Source: JAVBQB01 sp031549265
GTDB lineage: Bacteria > Bacillota > Clostridia > Oscillospirales > JAVBQB01
Direction: 5' to 3'
Assembly (NCBI GenBank): GCA_031549265.1
Contig: JAVBQB010000001.1
Span: forward strand, 124,001 to 188,000
DNA length: 64,000 bases
The position numbers and the translations under genes were made by a program. The notes beneath the pieces were generated by a model. It was not told where the DNA came from. It made no database searches and worked only from the letters and a program-made list of their open reading frames with translations. Positions 8,815 to 15,859 of this stretch are shown here, in pieces. Position 1 is the first letter of the stretch; each line of letters starts with the position of its first letter.

Positions 8815-9407
8815 TGTCCAATTACCGAAATGTGATTGAGAGGCCATATCCTAAGCATGACGTGCCCCAAAATAAATCGTTTGTCGATCATGCCGATCAT
8901 GGGCTCCCTGCTGTCTGAGCTGAAATTCCTGTTATCCCCAAGGACAAAAACGCAGCCCTCCGGCACCGTTACAGGAAGATCAATTCTGGCTGCCTCGCGA
9001 ATAATATCATTAATATACGGCTCAACCAGGGTTTCGCCGTCGACTGTTACATTTCCGTCAACGATGTTAACTGTCTGCCCTTCGGTAGCGATTACCCGTT
9101 TGACGAGAGGGCTGTCCTCATCGGGATCCTTCCCAAAATGGAGTCCTTTTTTCGTGAAGACGACGACATCTCCCCTTGTGGGCTCGAAAAACATATTGGT
9201 CAGCAGGACTTTATCGTTATTTTCGAGAGTGGGAAACATCGATGATCCTTCGACTCCAATAATGCGTATGACAAATGTAAAAAGAAGTACCACGAATATA
9301 AGCGAGGTGACTAAAGCGTCCGACCAGTCGTACAATTCGCGGGAGAAGCCGCCCGACTTGTTGCCGAGTTGGCTGCCGTTGCTGGAACTGCTGTTTTCTT
9401 CGGACAT
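8811..9407 (-). CDS. lepB: Signal peptidase I (first copy)
   Basis: Membrane-anchored serine/lysine-dyad peptidase that cleaves Sec signal peptides. A hydrophilic N-terminal tail precedes one membrane segment (about residues 33-50, VTSLIFVVLLFTFVIRI). The catalytic Ser lies in GVEGSSMFPTL. The catalytic Lys lies in LVKRVIATEG near residue 103. The box GDNRNFSSDSR is also present. The length of 198 aa is typical of Gram-positive type I enzymes. GAGG upstream of the ATG supports the start. It overlaps rbgA by four bases and follows the rplS terminator, forming the head of lepB-rbgA-rnhB-dipeptidase-thrC. Confidence 0.95.
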   Translation of the reverse strand: MSEENSSSSNGSQLGNKSGGFSRELYDWSDALVTSLIFVVLLFTFVIRIIGVEGSSMFPTLENNDKVLLTNMFFEPTRGDVVVFTKKGLHFGKDPDEDSPLVKRVIATEGQTVNIVDGNVTVDGETLVEPYINDIIREAARIDLPVTVPEGCVFVLGDNRNFSSDSREPMIGMIDKRFILGHVMLRIWPLNHISVIGQ

Positions 9408-9467
9408 AATAAGACCTCAAATCTAACAGGATACCGCAAAGGATATCACAAAAAAGCAATAAACAAC

Positions 9468-9515
9468 AATACGGCAAGCGACGAAGCCTACATAAAGTCG
9501 ACCGCTTACCGTATT
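9468..9515 (-). terminator. Terminator-like hairpin after rplS
   Basis: Read on the minus strand, AATACGG-T-AAGCG pairs with CGCTT-G-CCGTATT around a loop of about 22 bases. It is followed by a T-rich stretch (TTGTTGTTTATTGCTTTTTTG). It lies between rplS and lepB, so part of the rplS transcript probably stops here. Confidence 0.6.
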
Positions 9516-9522
9516 TTGTGAT

Positions 9523-9864
9523 TTAAATGAGCTCCTTGACTTTAGCGCGTTTACCAACTCTATAACGCAGATAGTAGAGCTTTGCGCGTCTAACTTTGCC
9601 TCGGCGCACCGTAACAAAATCGGCAATATGCGGCGAGTGTATGGGGAATACTTTTTCTACGCCAACTCCGTAGGAAACACGCCGGACGGTGATAGTCTCC
9701 CTGATGCCTCCGTGTTTTTTGGCGATGATTGTCCCCTCAAAAACCTGGACACGCTCTCTCGCGCCTTCTTTAACCTTTACGTGGACTCGGACTGTGTCTC
9801 CGATATTGAGCGGAGGCAAATCCTTCTTGAGCTGTGTTTCCGTAAGTGCCTGCAACAGATCCAT
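9523..9864 (-). CDS. rplS: 50S ribosomal protein L19
   Basis: Ribosomal protein at the 30S-50S interface. The 113-aa sequence shows the L19 pattern GDTVRVHVKVKEG near residue 22, RVQVFEGTIIAK near residue 38, and the C-terminal KVRRAKLYYLRYRVGK. The ATG is preceded by AAGGGAG. Its own promoter (9960-9988) and a leader of about 90 bases lie upstream. A hairpin follows downstream. It sits between two signal peptidase genes. Confidence 0.98.
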   Translation of the reverse strand: MDLLQALTETQLKKDLPPLNIGDTVRVHVKVKEGARERVQVFEGTIIAKKHGGIRETITVRRVSYGVGVEKVFPIHSPHIADFVTVRRGKVRRAKLYYLRYRVGKRAKVKELI

Positions 9865-9959
9865 GAAAATCTCCCTTTCTATGAGGGTATTCTTGCCGCG
9901 TTTACCGATATAATTGACATCATAGCCGGCAGAGGACTACCCATAAATCACACCATAAA

Positions 9960-9988
9960 ATGATAGCATATACATTACAAAAAAGCAA
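9960..9988 (-). promoter_or_regulatory. Sigma-70 type promoter of rplS
   Basis: On the minus strand: -35 TTGCTT (9983-9988), 17-base spacer, -10 TATCAT (9960-9965). It leaves a leader of about 90 bases before rplS, where an autoregulatory L19 leader occurs in some Bacillota. I could not confirm such a fold. Confidence 0.6.
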
Positions 9989-9996
9989 GATAAATC

Positions 9997-10527
9997 TCAG
10001 GGTATTGCGAATATGAGTTTTCCGAGCACAAAACCGCGGTCAACTGTGCCGAGTCTGCCTCTGCTGTCGGCGCTCAGGTTGCGGTTGTCCCCCATCACAA
10101 ACATATGTCCGGTAGGCACAATCACCGACAGATCTTCTCTGCTTGAACGCCTGATGCCTTCAAGCAGATATGGCTCCCTGAGCTCAGTGCCGTTGACCAG
10201 TACCTTTCCGTTTTTATAATCAAATATGAGGCTCTGATTTTCTGTTGCAATGACTCTTTTCACAAGCGCCCTTGGTTCGTAATAACCTTTTCTGAAAACG
10301 ACGATATCACTGTTTTGCGGAGCGCCAAAAAGGTTTGAGATAACTATCAGCTGCGAGTTTCTAAGTGTGGGCAGCATTGAGTTGCCGTCCACAACCACGA
10401 CTCGAAACGCGAGAGTCAGCAAGAGCGACGCGACAATCAGCGCAATAACAAGGACGTTTGTAAACTCATATAACCCCGTAAACGGCGCTGGTTTCGATTC
10501 ATTAATTAGAATTTTATTATACAGCAT
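9997..10527 (-). CDS. Signal peptidase I (second copy)
   Basis: A second type I signal peptidase of about 176 aa. It has one N-terminal membrane segment (FTNVLVIALIVASLLLTL), catalytic Ser in DGNSMLPTL, catalytic Lys in LVKRVIATEN, and GDNRNLSADSR. It differs clearly in sequence from the copy at 8811-9407, so it is a diverged paralogue and not a recent duplication. The start is set at the ATG 10525-10527, preceded by GGTGG at eight bases; a TTG 15 bases further upstream is less likely. It follows the TIGR03936 gene closely and precedes rplS. Paralogous signal peptidases often divide the secreted substrates or serve special conditions such as sporulation; which applies here is unknown. Confidence 0.9.
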   Translation of the reverse strand: MLYNKILINESKPAPFTGLYEFTNVLVIALIVASLLLTLAFRVVVVDGNSMLPTLRNSQLIVISNLFGAPQNSDIVVFRKGYYEPRALVKRVIATENQSLIFDYKNGKVLVNGTELREPYLLEGIRRSSREDLSVIVPTGHMFVMGDNRNLSADSRGRLGTVDRGFVLGKLIFAIP

Positions 10528-10545
10528 ACTCACAGCCACCAATTA

Positions 10546-11196
10546 TTATATGAAGATACAGGACTCCGCGTCATATGCGAATTTGCGAAAAAATTCGACA
10601 TTTCCGATAGAACTCCCGGCCTCGGTGTTCTTAAATGCCTTGACGACGTATTCGGGAGAGAGTCCAGGATTTTGAGCGAGCAGCCGGAGTGAGAGAGCGA
10701 TATTCCCACCGGTTTCCGATGCGTTGTGGCTCAGTATGCCGGGTGATATGTCCACAATGGATGTCCCGCTTTTGGATCGTTTTTCGACCATGATCGGTTT
10801 GCCTGCCAGCATTTCCGTCAGAGCGCTGAGCTTTGACGCGGGGTCCGACGGGCATTCGATCAGGACGTCGCAGTCGATCGAATGTATATCGCGGAACGGG
10901 CGGTCGGGAGCATAGATTGCAGTCGCGGAGATCCCGTAAGGCAATACACTGTTCATCTGCTCGGGATTGATCTCGATCTCCCGCTCGGTCTGAAAGTCCA
11001 GCAATTCGCACGTACTGGAGAATCCAACCGGCAAAGGCAGCGCGATCGACAAATAAGGGTGCGGATTAAAGCCCGACGAGTAGCGGAGGTCAACCCCCGC
11101 CCGCTTAAACGCGCGCTGGAGGACATGTATCAGGTCGAGGTGCGAGATAAAGCGAGCCGATTTACCCTTGTTAAAAGCCATGCGCAGCTTACTCAC
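10546..11196 (-). CDS. TIGR03936/DUF2344 radical SAM-associated protein
   Basis: About 216 aa, matching the family known as radical SAM-linked protein (DUF2344). The N-terminal pattern KGKSARFISHLD, the HVLQRAFKRAGV segment and SSGFNPHPYLSIALPLPVG near residue 50 are characteristic. The biochemical function is not established. It nearly always occurs beside or fused to the TIGR03960 radical SAM protein, which here is the directly upstream gene overlapping it by a few bases. A GTG at 11194-11196 with AGGAG nine bases upstream is the best start. The two-gene arrangement upstream of ribosomal protein genes is typical in Clostridia. Confidence 0.85.
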   Translation of the reverse strand: MSKLRMAFNKGKSARFISHLDLIHVLQRAFKRAGVDLRYSSGFNPHPYLSIALPLPVGFSSTCELLDFQTEREIEINPEQMNSVLPYGISATAIYAPDRPFRDIHSIDCDVLIECPSDPASKLSALTEMLAGKPIMVEKRSKSGTSIVDISPGILSHNASETGGNIALSLRLLAQNPGLSPEYVVKAFKNTEAGSSIGNVEFFRKFAYDAESCIFI

Positions 11197-13021
11197 AGCA
11201 ATCAACTCCTTTATGCAGCCTAGAGACGCCGCAGCCGGAGCATTTGCTTCGGCAATCCGGGGTTACAACGGCATCGCGCGCGCGCTCCAGCTCCCTTTCG
11301 CAGAATGCGGATGGAACGCCGGTCGAAATGTGGCTCCAGGGCAGGACTTCGTCCACGGCGCGTTCACGGTTCGCGTAAAAACGCGCGTCCAGTTCGCACT
11401 GACCGAGAGCGGCAAGCCACCTGTCCAGCGAAAAGCACTCGCTCCAGCCGTCCATTTTGCAGCCAGACTGCCAGGCGGCATAAATCGCCTTGCCGAGCCG
11501 CCGGTCGCCTCTCGCGAGAATGGCCTCAACCAGACTGGTCTCGGGGTCGTGCCAGTTCAGGTTTATGCTGCGCTTCATGCTGTCGCAGAGCAGTCGCTGA
11601 CGGCGGCGGAATTCTTCGATCGATACCTGAGGTACCCATTGGAATGGCGTGTGCGGCTTCGGAATAAAGCACGCGACCGAAACAGTGACCCGCACTCCGC
11701 GGGCTTTGACGGACGAGTTCTTTTTCCACGTCCTGAGCACAGCGGAGCACATTTCGGCGATCGCAACGACGTCGTCGTCGGTCTCGGTCGGAAGTCCCAG
11801 CATGAAGTAGAGCTTCACGCCCGTCCATCCGCCCTCAAAAGCCACGCTGCACGCGTGCAGTATTTCTTCTTCGCTGAGGTTCTTGTTGATGGCGTCGCGC
11901 AGCCGCTTGGAGCCGGCCTCCGGAGCGAAGGTCAGCCCGCTCTTGCGAACGCGTTTGACCCGTTCCATCAGTTCGGGAGTGAAGCTGTCGGCACGGAGCG
12001 ACGGCAATGACAGGTTGATGTGCCGCGGCGCGCACCAGTCGATCAGATTGTCGGTTAGGGTGATAAGATCCGGGTAATCGCTGGTGGACAGCGAAGTGAG
12101 GGATATTTCGTCATATCCGCTGTATTCAAGTGAGCTTGTCCCCTGCTCAGTCAGCAGCCCGGCACTCCTGGAACGCACGGGGCGGTTGGTAAATCCGGCC
12201 TGGCAGAAGCGGCATCCCCTGATACAGCCGCGAAAAAGCTCGAGTGTGACCCGGTCATGCACAATCTCGGTAGACGGAACGATAGTCTCGACCGGAAAGT
12301 ATGAGCTGTCAAGGTCGGTCACCATACGTTTAGTCACGACCGCGGGAGCGCCGCCGTGCGCCGTAATCGACTTTACAGTGAAGTCGGTATTATACTCGAT
12401 ATCATAAAGTGAGGGCACATAAACGCCTTCGATCTTAGATGCCGCGAAAAGAAGTTCAGTTTTCGAAACTCCGTCCCTTTTTGCCGTGCGGCAGAGGGAG
12501 GTCAGCTCAACAATAGCGTCCTCGCCGTCGCCTACGACAAAGAGGTCGATAAAGTCGGCAACAGGCTCGGGGTTATACGCACACGGCCCGCCCGCTATCA
12601 CTAGCGGGTGACTGTCGTCGCGGTCGCAGGCTCGAACGGGGATTCCCGAAAGATCCAGCATGTTAAGGACATTTGTATAACAAAGCTCGTATTGCAGCGT
12701 GAACGCGAGCATGTCAAAATCCCCGACAGGCGTGCAGCTTTCCAAGCTGAAGAGCGGCAGTCCGCGTGTACGGAGTTGCTCCTCCATATCCTGCCAGGGC
12801 GCAAAAACCCTCTCGCACCAAACGCCGTCAATATTATTAAGGATACCGTATAAAATGCGCAAACCGAGATGCGACATGCCGATTTCGTACGTGTCCGGAA
12901 AGCAGAACGCAACGCGGTAATCAACCGCCGCCGGATCTTTGGTGATCGAGCCGAATTCTCCTCCGGCGTATCTTGCGGGCTTTTTTACATTTGGCAGGAT
13001 GGCGTTTATTGTATTGCGCAT
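11189..13021 (-). CDS. TIGR03960-family radical SAM protein
   Basis: A 610-aa radical SAM protein. The iron-sulfur motif is RGCIRGCRFCQAGF near residue 267 (C-x3-C-x2-C). The N-terminal half (about residues 20-200) has a Rossmann-like region resembling B12-binding radical SAM enzymes, including HLGLRILYGIL and AGGPCAYNPEPVADF. The C-terminal part includes the SLPSLRADSF and GVKLYFMLGLPTE segments common in methylthiotransferase-like radical SAM proteins. It probably modifies RNA or protein, but no substrate is established. The ATG is preceded by GGAG. It overlaps the TIGR03936 gene, with which it is expected to work. Confidence 0.88.
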   Translation of the reverse strand: MRNTINAILPNVKKPARYAGGEFGSITKDPAAVDYRVAFCFPDTYEIGMSHLGLRILYGILNNIDGVWCERVFAPWQDMEEQLRTRGLPLFSLESCTPVGDFDMLAFTLQYELCYTNVLNMLDLSGIPVRACDRDDSHPLVIAGGPCAYNPEPVADFIDLFVVGDGEDAIVELTSLCRTAKRDGVSKTELLFAASKIEGVYVPSLYDIEYNTDFTVKSITAHGGAPAVVTKRMVTDLDSSYFPVETIVPSTEIVHDRVTLELFRGCIRGCRFCQAGFTNRPVRSRSAGLLTEQGTSSLEYSGYDEISLTSLSTSDYPDLITLTDNLIDWCAPRHINLSLPSLRADSFTPELMERVKRVRKSGLTFAPEAGSKRLRDAINKNLSEEEILHACSVAFEGGWTGVKLYFMLGLPTETDDDVVAIAEMCSAVLRTWKKNSSVKARGVRVTVSVACFIPKPHTPFQWVPQVSIEEFRRRQRLLCDSMKRSINLNWHDPETSLVEAILARGDRRLGKAIYAAWQSGCKMDGWSECFSLDRWLAALGQCELDARFYANRERAVDEVLPWSHISTGVPSAFCERELERARDAVVTPDCRSKCSGCGVSRLHKGVDCCE

Positions 13022-13093
13022 AAAGGCTCCTTTGATTTATCTGCTGTTTTCACCGGCACAACATACCTGCCGAGAAACACTTTCCAGCCTATT

Positions 13094-13735
13094 CTAATAT
13101 TTTTTCGACATATTTACAATACTTTTTACAATTTCACTTTTTATCAGCAGTGAGCAGGAAAGAAATACCGCTATGAAAAGCATGGTTATGTTATACCCTG
13201 TTGACATGAAAACATATACCCCGAAGGACGTTATCAGCATGCAGCCTAAAAGGGACAGGAGAAACGCGATACTGTCCGCGCGTTCCTGTCCGAGATGCAG
13301 TTCAAGAATGCTCGAGATCGCCCGGCCGCCGTCCAGAATCCTGACTGGCAGCAGATTAAACAGCCCCAGCAGCAGGCTGACTCCCGCAAATACATACAGG
13401 TCGTCATAAAACAGCAGCGTTCCGAGTAAGGACGCCGCTGCCGCGCCCAGTACGCTCATGGCTGGCCCGGCAAGAGCGATGGCGACTTCTTTCGAGTGCG
13501 GCAGCATTGGCGTCCCCGCAAGCACTATTTCAGCTCCGATAAGGCTGAGCCGCAGCATCTCAATACGCCCGCCGCAAAGCTTGACGGCAAGAAAATGGCC
13601 GCACTCGTGCAAAACGGCAGCGGCCACAAAATAAATCATTAGATTTTGCGAGTCAAGGTAGAACAGAGCGGAAAACAGCAATACCGAAGGCAGACTGACG
13701 CTGATACGGGGCCCCGAACTGTCACGGCTTGACAT
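13094..13735 (-). CDS. Site-2 protease family metalloprotease (SpoIVFB-like, M50)
   Basis: Intramembrane zinc protease of about 213 aa. The zinc motif HECGH lies within a hydrophobic segment (AAVLHECGHFLAVKL) near residue 43. The third ligand lies in a later segment, NLLPVRILDGGR near residue 120. Several further hydrophobic stretches support a polytopic membrane protein. The ATG at 13733-13735 overlaps the stop of the upstream M23 gene by 14 bases. A longer in-frame extension has no membrane or family character and lies inside the M23 gene. In Bacillus, SpoIVFB cleaves pro-sigma-K and is paired with SpoIVFA, which carries a LytM-type domain. The same pairing here suggests a sporulation role, as an inference. 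Confidence 0.85.
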   Translation of the reverse strand: MSSRDSSGPRISVSLPSVLLFSALFYLDSQNLMIYFVAAAVLHECGHFLAVKLCGGRIEMLRLSLIGAEIVLAGTPMLPHSKEVAIALAGPAMSVLGAAAASLLGTLLFYDDLYVFAGVSLLLGLFNLLPVRILDGGRAISSILELHLGQERADSIAFLLSLLGCMLITSFGVYVFMSTGYNITMLFIAVFLSCSLLIKSEIVKSIVNMSKKY

Positions 13736-14978
13736 AGTAGGTCGGGTCGATGATCGAGTTGTTGTGGCGCATTTCAAAATGCAGATGCGGGCCGGTGGAG
13801 TTGCCGGTGCTGCCCACCAAAGCGATGGTCTGACCGAGCTTGACTTTATCCCCAGTCTTGACCAGCAGCTTGCTGCAATGACCGTAAAAGCTCGAGAAAC
13901 CGTCGGGGTGCTTAACCTTGATGAAATTTCCGTATACTGTGTTTTTGCCCGCAGCTTCCACTGTTCCGGCGGCAAAGCACTTGATATCCGACCGGTTTTT
14001 TGCGGCTATGTCAATTCCGTAATGGAACTTTACATCATCGTTGATAGGGTGATCCCGGTATCCGAACGGCGATGTTACCGCGCCTTTCGCGGGGGTAGTG
14101 TATTTGAATTTCAGCGTGAACTTTCCCGGCTCGACTTTATCCGGAGGCGGGATTTCGAACTCCGTTGCCGGGGTGTCGTCAATGATCTCCTCAGCGGTCA
14201 TTGAAAACGAGAGGTTTTCGATCTCAACCGCGCTGAGCGGTTTTACGGAGGGGGCGGCGCTCGAGACTGGCGGGGCGGTATTTTCCGGAGCGGCGCTTAT
14301 GGGAGTTTTGGCGCCCATCAGCGCAACATCCGAATCGGAGGGAGGCTTAGATACCTTGGCCGCGTCCGACAGGTTGGTTTCGGGCACCGACTGGACAGCG
14401 GGAGAAGATGGTTCCGCCTCCGCAACACCGGCGGGCGCTTCATCCGCCTTGGTTTCGGGCTGAAGCACGTCTGATGCCGAGAACGGATCCAGCTGAGGGA
14501 TTACATCCGAAACATCATCCGTAGAAAACGGATCGGTTTGGGCGGGCGTGATATCGGTATCACGGGGTTCGGCGGACGGATTGAGCGATGGAGGCGGCGT
14601 GGAACCGGTGTTCTCGTTGAGCGTGGAGATACTTGACGTCAGAGCGTTGAACACCTCTGTAATGTCCCCTCCTCCGGTGACAGCTTTGCCGACCGCCTCA
14701 AACGCCGCCCGGTAGTCGAGGCTGCCGCTGATTCCGTTCGTCAGAACATCTTTCACCGCGTCCGAACTCTGTGGAAACGCCAGCTTAAACACAACAATAA
14801 GGGCGAAAATAGCGGCACTTACGATAAGTTGGAGCAGTCTCTTTTTAACCTTGCCGGGCTGCTCGCTTTTTTTAAGGCGCTGAGGCTGGCGTTTGCGAGT
14901 ACTCGTCGACCGTCTGCCCGGCGACGATATCATTTTTGTGCCGGACGTTTCGCGGAGCTCCCTCGTTGTTCGTTGCAT
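13722..14978 (-). CDS. Membrane-anchored M23 (LytM) peptidase, SpoIVFA-like position
   Basis: A 418-aa protein with a basic cytoplasmic tail and one membrane segment near residues 48-66 (RLLQLIVSAAIFALIVVF). A long Pro/Ser/Thr/Glu-rich linker follows (about residues 110-270). A C-terminal LytM domain contains FHYGIDIAA, the FYGHCS segment and GPHLHFEMR, so the zinc and catalytic residues (H...D, H, HxH) appear intact. It probably cleaves or binds peptidoglycan outside the membrane. It overlaps the M50 protease gene downstream. The ATG is preceded by AAAGGGG. SpoIVFA of Bacillus has a degenerate LytM domain, whereas this one looks catalytically complete. Confidence 0.85.
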   Translation of the reverse strand: MQRTTRELRETSGTKMISSPGRRSTSTRKRQPQRLKKSEQPGKVKKRLLQLIVSAAIFALIVVFKLAFPQSSDAVKDVLTNGISGSLDYRAAFEAVGKAVTGGGDITEVFNALTSSISTLNENTGSTPPPSLNPSAEPRDTDITPAQTDPFSTDDVSDVIPQLDPFSASDVLQPETKADEAPAGVAEAEPSSPAVQSVPETNLSDAAKVSKPPSDSDVALMGAKTPISAAPENTAPPVSSAAPSVKPLSAVEIENLSFSMTAEEIIDDTPATEFEIPPPDKVEPGKFTLKFKYTTPAKGAVTSPFGYRDHPINDDVKFHYGIDIAAKNRSDIKCFAAGTVEAAGKNTVYGNFIKVKHPDGFSSFYGHCSKLLVKTGDKVKLGQTIALVGSTGNSTGPHLHFEMRHNNSIIDPTYYVKP

Positions 14979-15073
14979 AGCTATTCCCCTTTGTACTTGG
15001 ATATAAAGTGTTCATGCCAATTATATTCAAGCCATAGCGTAAAAATTACCGAAATTGGACGAGTACCAGCCAA

Positions 15074-15103
15074 CAAAAAAAGACCCCCGACAGTTCGGGA
15101 GTC
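15074..15103 (-). terminator. Intrinsic terminator after the first NuoEF operon
   Basis: On the minus strand GACTCCCGA pairs with TCGGGGGTC (one G-T pair) around ACTG, followed by TTTTTTTG. It lies 28 bases after the HoxU-like gene and ends the 18093-15131 operon. Confidence 0.8.
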
Positions 15104-15130
15104 TCAGAGGTTCGATATGTCGGGTGCGGA

Positions 15131-15859
15131 TCACATCGCGCTGACTGCCTGCTTCTTTTTGCATGACAGGCAAAGCGTGCCGCCGTCCTCAACCAGCGCG
15201 CCGGTCTCACGCAGGCGCTTGACCTGTTCCTGAGTGCCGACAGGTTCGCCGCAGCATTCGCACTTAACCAGCTTGAAAGTACGGTTCCAGATGACGCGCT
15301 CATCCACGGTCTCTTTTAGGTCAATCGCGCCCACGGGACAGACCCTGGAGCAAGTTCCGCAGCCGATACATTCGGGAGAAGGCGCGTCAAACGCGGTTGT
15401 GACATTTTTTGTGGTTCCGCGGGAGGCCGTCGTGATTGCCGCATTTCCCAAAAGCTTGCATGCTTTGGCGCACAGGCCGCAAAGTATGCACTTCTCACCG
15501 GGGTCCGTGACAAAACGACTGTCGGGCGTCACTCCGTATTCGGCGCATAGTTTTTCAAGCCCGGATGCGGCGGGAGCTTTTTCCGCAAGCATAGTCAGCA
15601 CGTTTTTTCGAAGTCTGCGTATTTTTTCGGTATTAGTTCGAATTTCAAGCCCGTCGCTGACCGGGAAAACACAGGAAACGACAACCTTGGAACGCCCGCT
15701 TTCGATTGCCTCGACCAGACAGAGGCGGCAGCACGCCTGGCCAGGCAGAGCGTCGTGATGGCAGAGACTTGGTATTTCAATTCCGTTTCTGGCCGCGACG
15801 GCTAAAACGTATTCATAGTCTTCGGCATTGCACCTGATCCCGTCAATTGTTATTTCCAT
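15131..15859 (-). CDS. HoxU/NuoG-N-like iron-sulfur subunit with C-terminal CxxC pair
   Basis: A 242-aa electron-transfer subunit. The N-terminal plant-type [2Fe-2S] domain has ligands at about C33, C44, C47 and C63. Two [4Fe-4S] ferredoxin motifs follow (CILCGLCAKAC at 124-134 and CIGCGTCSRVC at 164-174). A short C-terminal module has CECC near 200 and CLSC near 230, possibly a zinc ribbon. The NuoG-type His/Cys cluster and any hydrogenase H-cluster are absent. It is therefore the HoxU-like diaphorase subunit, not a HydA hydrogenase. The ATG at 15857-15859 overlaps the NuoF-like stop by 17 bases. It should relay electrons between the NuoF flavin and an unknown partner; the divergent CO dehydrogenase or ferredoxin are candidates. 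Confidence 0.8.
   Translation of the reverse strand: MEITIDGIRCNAEDYEYVLAVAARNGIEIPSLCHHDALPGQACCRLCLVEAIESGRSKVVVSCVFPVSDGLEIRTNTEKIRRLRKNVLTMLAEKAPAASGLEKLCAEYGVTPDSRFVTDPGEKCILCGLCAKACKLLGNAAITTASRGTTKNVTTAFDAPSPECIGCGTCSRVCPVGAIDLKETVDERVIWNRTFKLVKCECCGEPVGTQEQVKRLRETGALVEDGGTLCLSCKKKQAVSAM

Noticed and set aside
15131..15859. [FeFe]-hydrogenase HydA
   Set aside because: The gene ends after the ferredoxin clusters and a short Cys module. No H-cluster motifs (TSCCPxW and similar) are present.
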